From Megaleporinus macrocephalus (taxonomy: Eukaryota; Chordata; Actinopteri; Characiformes; Anostomidae), in NCBI GenBank assembly GCA_021613375.1, contig CM038720.1, positions 17,254,715 to 17,318,714 of the forward strand: DNA of 64,000 nucleotides, given 5' to 3'. Positions 22,153 to 64,000 of the stretch are shown in pieces (positions within the stretch are counted from its first letter, which is position 1; each line of letters opens with the position of its first letter). The notes under the pieces were generated by a model. It did no database searches, was not told the origin of the DNA, and saw only the letters and a program-made list of their open reading frames with translations. The position numbers and the translations under genes are program-made.

Positions 22153-23607
22153 CATCCTCTCTGCCAGCAGCACAGTGCATCGAGTTCAGTCCTGGGTTCA
22201 GTTAAGGTAACGGCAAAGAAACTCCACACTGTTCCATTTTTTATACGCCTGAAGCTTCCAGGCTAGCATACCAGGGCAGCGTTACAAAAAGGCACCGAGG
22301 AGGGAAAAAACATTTCACAAGCAATTAAAAGAAAAAGAAAAAGGGAAAAAAAAGTCGGACAAGAAAGACGCCCATGGATTAAGCTTTTCATACTACACAA
22401 TCTCACCATGGAGAAAGCGAAAAATAAACGATGACATAATGCTATTTTAAGTGGAGTCTGTGTTACAGAGAGCAGGATCAGGCATGAGCGAGCACACCAA
22501 TGTTTAAAAGGGGTTGAGCCAGGGTTAGAAACTTCTGAATGAATCACACTGACACTACCCAAAGGACCGGGGCCAACAGACAGTGTGCTTTTAATATTAT
22601 CCACTATATTAATATTATCCACTGACAAACAACCACCAGTCCCATTAGCACACCCAGTACCAGACCGTCAGACAGACACCAATGTTCTGCCTAAAAAAAG
22701 CACTTCAGAAAAAACCTCAGTGACGATGTAAAGAATATACGGGAAGCAGAACTACATAAGAACGTTAAGTAGGCAACCACCCACGCACATATGTGCGCAA
22801 ACGAACACGCGCACAGACACACGTCTTAATCTGATTCTGTGTATTATTGCATCTGGTTGCACAGCCCTGGTCTGACTCATTTGCTCTCTTTCTGTCTCCC
22901 CCTGGAAACAAAACTATGACTCCAGACAAAGGCAACATGATGATTCACTGGGTCTTAGTACAGTCTGAGTACTTTTCTAACTTAATTATTTTTGCTTACT
23001 TTAAACATGTACTTTACTCTGAACTTTACCGAACAGTACTGAATACTCTACTTGAGATTTTTAATAAAGTGTGCAGTCAGACCTACAAGCACATCTATCC
23101 ATTTTGTAAAAAAAAATCTATTCCTGAAAGGAAAGTGCAAAGAACTGAATCAAACTTAAAATCTACAATAATCCCCGTACCTCTTGCGAGTATCTAATAA
23201 ACCCAGGCTAAAAAGTCCATGATATGTTGTAACCTGAAGCACATAAAGGAGATTAAGGCCTTGCTTAAACATAAAAGGATCCATGCAGCTGCTTTTGAAA
23301 AGGTACTGATCACTTCCTACCCAAAGGCACATAAATAATACAGTGCCACTAAAGAAGAACAGCCATAAGCCTTGTATCTAAACAGAAACAAAGCACAGAA
23401 AGCGAAATAAATGTTATACGGAAATGCTTCTGTAGCGCTAAAAACAACTAGGTAACTTCTAAGTGGGTGTGCTATGGTGATGTTAATACATAAAGATGTG
23501 GTCTAGTCTTATTAAAGTAAGCTTATTTGTCAAAGAATGTGCTAAAAAAGTCACTGCTAAATCTCTTTAAAAAAATGGGTTTGATACAAGATTTTACTAT
23601 CTCTCCC

Positions 23608-56797
<33,190 letters not shown>

Positions 56798-59700
56798 CTG
56801 AGAATAGAGAATGGATAGAGAGTGGTTAAAACAAAACAGTGGCCAGAACTCCACTAAAGCAACAATGATACATCAATAACATGTCCTTTGTGTGCCATAC
56901 AGAATAATGATAGATCATCACATTTTCAATCATATGACTTTATGTCATACGTTCAGTTATTGTTTGAAGGCTTGTTTAATTCCATCAAATTCAAAAGAGT
57001 TCCAACAACAAAAGAAATTTCATCTTCTGTTTTTTCCACAGTATTGGAAGGCAACCAGTCTTCACCACAGCACTTTCATGTAAGTGCTGGTTATGAAATG
57101 AAAGACTAGGCAACTCAAACTTTACTGTTTACTGCTCCCCTGCACAGTGAGCATAAATGTCTGGGCACAAAAAGGCAGGCATGTAAGCACAGAGATTTAC
57201 GAAAAGCTCATGTGAGAAATGCAGATCAAAAAATGGCAAGTAAAATGATCTGTACTGTTGTGGTTTGATGCAAGGGTCTAAAAATGGGGTGGGTTAATAA
57301 TATAAGCTTGAGGGGTAGAACAGAGAATGAGATTAAAGAAGAAAAAGAAACTCCCGGACAGGAGCGACCGTTAGTGGGGGCGTGAGTTGCACCTGTGTCA
57401 AACTCTCTGTGACACAGTGATGTGGTCTAACACACATGCTCACACATGCATATGCATACACACACATCATCTCTCCCTTCTAGCCCATTCATATCACAAA
57501 TACAGAAATGATGTGTCACCAGTCAACTATGGTTCCACATATAGCAGCTCAGCAGGCAGAAGATGAATGGGGCCCTGATAACAGATTCAACCATAAAATA
57601 ATAGCACATAAAAAAATATGTTATTTTAATTGGAATTGTTTTCAAAGAAAAGTAGCTTTGAAACTCTAAAATACACTAAAGATGCAACTTTGAAACATGA
57701 TTCTTAATACAGTTTAAACAGACACTTCCTTTAAAACCTAAAGAGACTTGCAGTTTTTGCATAACATAATGAAAGTTTGGTTGAACATGCTATTTTGGCA
57801 AGTAACAATCTGATTTGGTTGCTAATGGCTTATTCTCTATCGCATGTGATTGGACCAAAAAGCTAATTCTGACAATTAATTTTAAAAGTTAAAATTTTCA
57901 AAAAACTTGAATGTTGCTCATGATAACAAATTTCAGAGACAGCATAAGATCTCCGGTTAGTGCTCATTTACTTACCTTGAGACACAGTGTGAACTTGCTG
58001 CTGCATTTAACACTAACCAACACTAGGACACTATATTAGGTTAGCCAGCCAACAACTAACTGCCACTTAAATTATCTCCTTTTTTGTGTGTTATTACATC
58101 AATCTGCTTTAAACACTATTTGAGAAATATCGGATAAAATGTGCTTTAAAACAATCTAGCTAGCCTGGCTAAACTACTGACACTAGTAACGCTATGTCAC
58201 ACTGAATTTATATGAGCTGTAATTTACTTTGTTTTTTCAAGCGTACAATGATACATTATTATGAGAACATTAACATGATATGTTTTGTGACAATAAGTGT
58301 GAAAATAACTTGTACTAAACCACTACGTTTTACTTTAAATTCAAAAATTAGAGTGTGGGCACAGGTGCAAGAACTCATTTAGTCACATGCACTTACCTTT
58401 AAACTAATTTACGCACATTTTTACACGTGTAGCAAGATGCCAGTGTTGGGATAATGCATTTAAAAATGCTACTTAAATAAATGGTTAAGAGGAAAACAAA
58501 ATAATTTGACATGAAACAAACCACTCTAAACAAACTTGTAGAGTCAGTATTGTTTACAGTAGTGGTCACTGGAATTTTACATCTAAAAGCTACATCACAG
58601 AAAGTTGCCTGAAAAACACAATAAAAATAATAATCTGTGATGTGTTAATTTTCCTGAACCTCTATTTAACTGACAAAAATTAGAAAGAAATTATGTGTTT
58701 TGTCTGACCAACGTGATTGTATTTTGTAAGTATAAACAACGTTTGATGCCCAAACCCAAAATACGGAGAAAACGTTTACAGAAGATTCAAGTTACACCGT
58801 TTTGAAACATTCCACAATAAGCAGGAGAATTGGTAACAGTTGAGGGTCTCAGGATTAAATAAAAAAGGAGCTACACCAAAATATGGGCTGTGGCTCACCA
58901 CTTTGTACCAAACAAAAGTTGTTAGTTAAAAAAAAAACATTTCTCAACACACTTCAGAAAACTGTCACTTAACACAGTCCACCACCACATCAAGAAATGA
59001 AACTTGAAACTATTAAGGAGAAAGCCAAACATCAGTTTTATGCAAAAATGCTAGGCTCTCTGTGCTCAGGGGAGTTGATGTTTCAGCTTGTTTTAGGGAA
59101 AAACAGACACTGATGTCTCCGTTCCAAAGAAAAAAAGGACTTTTATCAGCGATACAAATTTCACAGAAAGTCCATGGTTATTTCAGGCAGGCCTCGTTCT
59201 GCATGTGCTACAACAGAGTAGCTTTATTGACACAGAATGCATGTGCTTGACTGGCCTGCCTGCAGTCCAGATCTGTCACATTCAGCAAGAATGGGTAAAA
59301 ATTCCACTTGTAAACCTGCACAAATGATTGAATAGTGTATTTAAGATGATTTAACACAGCGGTAAACATGAATCTGGCCCAACATTTTTTTGAGTGCATT
59401 GCTGGCATTAAATTCTACATCTAATTAATTCTAATTGTCAGTTTATTTACAGGGAGCCTTTAGATAAATGCTGGAAATTATTCCAGGACCACATATATTT
59501 TAGCACCTTTTTTAGCACCTTATATTTTAGCATAAGTTGATCTGTGAAAACACTAAAAAAGTTTCAAGAGAATTAATAAATCTAATTTTTTTTGCGATTA
59601 AAAAAGGTTTCTATTGATGTTTGTACATCCAATGGTTACAAATACACATGGAGACATTTTATTCAACACAACAGTTTTGAAATAGAGATTTACAATAAAA

Positions 59701-60402
59701 TGTATTTTTTTTTATTTATTCATGTCGAAGAGATACACACAAGTTTCACATCAAAATACTCTGAATGACTGTTTAGTCTAAACAACTGAATTGAAAAAAA
59801 ATGTGGACTATAGTGAGCTATAGCATGGTATGATGACTACTCCACTAGGTATGACCATTAGCTTTAATCATTTAACAGCCCGTTAAGAACAGAGATACAG
59901 CTGACTTATGGAAAAGTGGTGGGGACACATCCCTGCATTAAGATGCATATGACATCATCTTACAGCATACATAGCCCATCAATATAGTCCATAGTCCATC
60001 AGCAAATGACTGGCATAATTTCAGTATGTGGCAAAACCCAAAATCTAAATCTTAAATTAGAGCTCTGCAGGTGGAATACAGCTTAACAGCTGGCCTAAAA
60101 TCAGTTTTGGAACTTTCCTTATGATGACTAAAATCAAGACTCAAGATACAAGAAACTGATCCTAAATCAGCTCATAGCTGTGCAGCTGCACTGTGAAGCA
60201 GGTGCAGGAGAGGTGGCCTACGTCATGTTTGCTTTATATTTAAGTATAGGGGGAGAGCTAATAAGAGGGCAGAACAGAAAGGCAAAACGAGAGTGAGATG
60301 TAGACTGGCTTTGAAGAACATGGAAAGTTTAGCAGTGGAGAACGGTGGTGACAAATGCTGGGCTTGCCTCAACGTATTTTAGGTGTGAACACATTCTCTC
60401 AA

Positions 60403-60429
60403 ATACATACACACACACACACACACACA
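60403..60429. repeat. (CA)n microsatellite
   Basis: About 27 bp of AC/CA. Confidence 0.95.
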
Positions 60430-60894
60430 TTTACTCACACACTGCTGATGACCAACACATTTTAGAGCCGAATGACGGCTAATGTTTTTTCCTAACTTCA
60501 ATCACTCAAACACCGCCCCCCTCAGTTATTTATTTCCATTTAAAAGTATAATAAAGTACAAGTTATTCAAATGATATTTCTGAAATTAGACATATGAAAA
60601 TCCACTTGCACATACCCATGGAAAATATGCAATAAAATTGAAAACAAGACCTGTCAGTAGGAATGCACTAATATCACATACCCCATACTTATTCCTAAAA
60701 TATAAATCAATAATAAGTAGCTAAATAATAATAAATAAGTAATAACAAATAACTAATCTGTATGTCCTGATTTTAATACAATTATAATCAAATTTTATTT
60801 AGGTAAAACATATGTTATGTATCATAACCTAAGAGACTGACATTTATTGTTGAATTATATGTGTTTTTTTTATAAATGCCAAACATTGTCCTTG

Positions 60895-61008
<114 letters not shown>

Positions 61009-61784
61009 TAGCGATTATCATCTACGTTCTTGTAGTCAGTAGCAGTGACTTTCAGTGTTTTTTTCTGGCTAAACAGTGAAGCTGCTGAGTATTACAGCTG
61101 ACACAAGGAGGTGCACTGCAGGCAGGGCTAGCGTTGCTGCTATGAAAAGGGGTAAATCAAGGCTAAATGCTATTATTACACTGGGAGTCCAGCGGTTCCT
61201 TATACACCCTCAATAAATATATAATCTGGACTACCATTACTCTGATGGCAACTGACTACACAGTAGAAGATGAGATGTTCATTTTCTCATGAAATGCTGC
61301 TGGTAAAGACACTGCCATGAACATTTGTAACTGCTTGGCTCTGCTGCTCACCAGGCCACCACTATAAATAAACATTTCTTAATGACTTGCCTGGTTAAAT
61401 TAAAGGTAAAAAAATCCCACACCGCTGGCATATTCTTAAGGTCTATGTGTGCGTCGTAAACTGCTTTGCCAATAGACATCTGTATCCCTATTGCCAATAC
61501 GCCCACATCGGCACTGATACCTAAACCAGAATGGTATGGGCAAACCACTAAAACTGTCATAACTAGATAAACAGTATCCAACTCTTTCACCTCTGAGAGT
61601 TTCACTTTGGGTACTGCAAAAAAGATATCCTTGCAAGTAAAATAGAGTTTTTATATATAAAATGTTTTTCACTTTAAGATTGTTGTAAAGTTATTATGAG
61701 TTTATTTCACATATTTATATACATATTGTTTTTACTTGTTTTAATTATTATAGTCAGCCAAGTTATGTCACTGCACTGGCATAT

Positions 61785-61840
61785 TTATTTATTATATATA
61801 ATATATATATTATATATTTATTATATAAATATTTATTTCC
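61785..61840. repeat. AT-rich imperfect palindromic stretch
   Basis: TATTATATATAATATATATA and TTATATATTTATTATATAAA: about 55 bp made almost only of A and T with self-complementary words. Confidence 0.8.
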
Positions 61841-62468
61841 TCTTTTAAGAAATTTTCTTAAAAACACAATCTTAACATACACTATACACATACACTATTT
61901 CCGCATACAGCAAACTGTGCGAGGCAACCCATTCAAGTAAAATCAGTTTGTGTGAGAGTGATTGTTCAATAGGGTGTGTAAGAACCGCTCAGTGACGCAA
62001 ATTCTACATGCGAGTCAGCAACGTATTATGCAATTCAGTAGAGAAGAGAGAGAAAAAAATTATTTTGCAATAGGGCGGTGCCCAAGCTTCCGTTTTAAAC
62101 TGGGACAGGAGAGAATGTAACAGGAGTAGGCAGTGTGTGACTGCATATAAAGAAATGCCCTCTTGCCCTTTAATGCAACACAACTTCTCTGAAAACATGA
62201 AGTAATAAGTAGTTTAATCATGCATTTCTTTCTTTCTCCAAATGTTAAAATTAACTTGGTCTGGTGTTTCTGCTCTTAAGCAATTTGGCTGCAGTTTCCT
62301 GTAACATATTGAGATTGCAAGTGCAATTAAACCCACACTTCCACTTAGACTTACGTGGTTACCATTTGGAGAAGGGGTGCGTGTACATTGCAACAGAATC
62401 AAATGGTGAATGTTGTTAGTTGCTGCTGCCACCATCAGCTTAGAACTTTGAATCATTGGACGGAGGAG

Positions 62469-62469
<1 letters not shown>

Positions 62470-62513
<44 letters not shown>

Positions 62514-62531
62514 AAGAAGAAGAAGAAGAAG

Positions 62532-62570
<39 letters not shown>
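62470..62570. repeat. purine tract (GA)n(GAA)n(GA)n
   Basis: About 100 bp nearly all purine on the plus strand, arranged as GA array, AAGAAG array, GA array. This is a mirror-like layout. Confidence 0.95.
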
Positions 62571-62571
<1 letters not shown>

Positions 62572-64000
62572 TAAACAGACAGGCAAACGGTCAATATTCA
62601 TACACACACAGACAGATAGAAAGACAAACATACGCTGGCTTTGATCTTCATTTTGTTCAGTCATTGAGAAGTCCAGAAGGAATGTAGGAGTGTTTACAAA
62701 ACAGAGGAATAAATAACTCACTAGAGAGGAGGCAGAGACTCTCTCACGCAGCCAATCGAACGTGACTCAGGCGCAAAGAACGGCTTGATAACACATTTCT
62801 GCTTTGTCACGCTATCCAAACACAATCCTAATGGAAATCCCATCTACCTCCCATACAGGTCGGCATCTGCTTTTTGGGCCATGTTCAAGCAACCTCAACC
62901 CACTCACACTGTACCCTTTATATAAGCAAAGAGGGCTGGCTGCTGTTGAAAAAAAAGGCAGTAAACTGCCACAGCTCCAGTTTATCATAGGAAAACTGAA
63001 GGTGGAAATCAATTATCAGCTGAAAAACAAGCAGGAGAAAATATGAGGAAGAAATTAATAAAACATGCCGTATCCTTTCAAGGAAAGGCACACTACAGAT
63101 TCCCCAATCCGCTCCAGCTAAGTACATCTTAACCCCTACAATAAAAAAACACCACAGAAATAAATAACAACACCTATTATAGCTTCAGTAAGGATTGTTA
63201 ACTTGATATTTAACTTAAAAAAGTTAAATGATATGATTCTGCTGAAGAGATTTATTGCAGTTGTATTTTTCTTATTTAGGCAATCCAGATGGTTTGATTA
63301 ACTAAATCAAGTGTGCTTTATTAGGAGTTTGTAAATAATTAAAAACTTATAAAGCATACTTTGTCTGCTCCAGTTTTGGTTGTGGTGTATTCACTCTTTT
63401 ACCCTCCAACACACATTTACAGCTCATTCTATAAAAGAACATGAAGACAGCCATCAGTAATCCTGACATAATGCAAAGCTAATATAACAGGACACTGCAC
63501 CCACATTAAGGTTTTGCAAGATGTTTAAGCCGTTTAATTTTACTACTGGCTTTCAGGTTATACATGTGAGTTATGACTATTTGATTGAATCTGGCATCCT
63601 AGCACTGAGAATGAGGGCAAGCTCTTAAACAGGGCCATAAAATAGGAACTTGACTGTGTCGCAGGTAGAGGAGACAGAGGGAAGGGGGAGAGATGAGGGA
63701 TAAGATGAAGAGGTAATGAAGGGAGCACAGCGTTGGAATAACGGCTTCCACACAGCGTACCGTTTGTTTGCCCTCACTGTCATTCCACGGCGGAAAAACT
63801 CGCTGAATTATGTCAGCAGCTGTGAAGCCCATAAAACAGCCACCCTACTTTTTTTGACAATGACCGTCTGCTCCCGCCGCCAACCCAGAGGCTTCAGCCG
63901 TTCGATAATGGAAAGAAAATAGCGGACATTCTTGCGGCAGGCCGCAGAAACCGAGGCAGCGCAATAAAGACAGGCGTGATCACCAGTAAAGTGTACACAC

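Larger units (their letters stand above)
20942..23607 (-). other. vmp1: vmp1 3' untranslated region / pri-mir-21 transcript
   Basis: About 2.7 kb between the vmp1 stop codon and the AATAAA pair, holding the mir-21 hairpin. No conserved reading frame is seen. Whether vmp1 mRNA runs through to this site or mainly ends earlier by a variant signal cannot be decided from sequence. In mammals pri-miR-21 is both an independent transcript and part of VMP1 read-through RNA. Confidence 0.5.

Noticed and set aside
61348..61672. Overlapping minus-strand frames that might hold the preceding vmp1 exon
   Set aside because: No match to the expected YWIGLGILSS/GLHTFLLYL segment, and no acceptor/donor pair in the right phase.
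62763..62769. AP-1 core TGACTCA
   Set aside because: A lone 7-mer expected by chance several times in this window, with no supporting context.

Overview
The window is vertebrate nuclear DNA, almost certainly from a teleost fish. The evidence is split genes with GT-AG introns, dense CA/TA microsatellites, a chromodomain-type Ty3/Gypsy element, a decayed Tc1 element and other fish-type repeats, and a miR-21 whose mature sequence is the fish variant as I recall it (TAGCTTATCAGACTGG... ending TGTTGGC). All identifications rest on motifs and remembered protein families; no search was run.

The main gene is vmp1 (vacuole membrane protein 1) on the minus strand. Seven consecutive coding exons (56797 down to 23608) encode 281 residues to the stop codon. 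Every junction has a GT donor, an AG acceptor and a compatible phase. The N-terminal third lies beyond the right edge. mir-21 sits downstream of the stop codon on the same strand at 21803-21874, and a poly(A) signal pair follows at 20932-20941. The last vmp1 intron holds a GC-rich block with an AP-1/MARE-like site, in the position where mammals carry the pri-miR-21 promoter.

At the left end, on the minus strand, are three exon-sized relics of rps6kb1 (p70 S6 kinase) at 2720-2790, 1061-1175 and 882-911. The start codon is out of frame, intervening exons are missing and direct splicing is out of frame, so this looks like a decaying pseudogene. The order rps6kb1 - mir-21 - vmp1 matches the tetrapod 17q23-type neighbourhood, but I see no tubd1 between them.

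Layout: 0.9-2.8 kb rps6kb1 relics with CpG-containing promoter-like DNA; 3-10 kb intergenic with decayed repeats; 10.04-15.40 kb a Ty3/Gypsy element with both LTRs but broken genes; 16.0-16.8 kb a deleted Tc1 copy carrying a 54-bp fold-back; 17-20.9 kb intergenic; 20.9-23.6 kb vmp1 3' region with mir-21; 23.6-56.8 kb vmp1 exons and introns; 56.8-64 kb the first visible vmp1 intron. The introns carry long TA, CA and TATC arrays, several of them with unusual inverted-repeat flanks.
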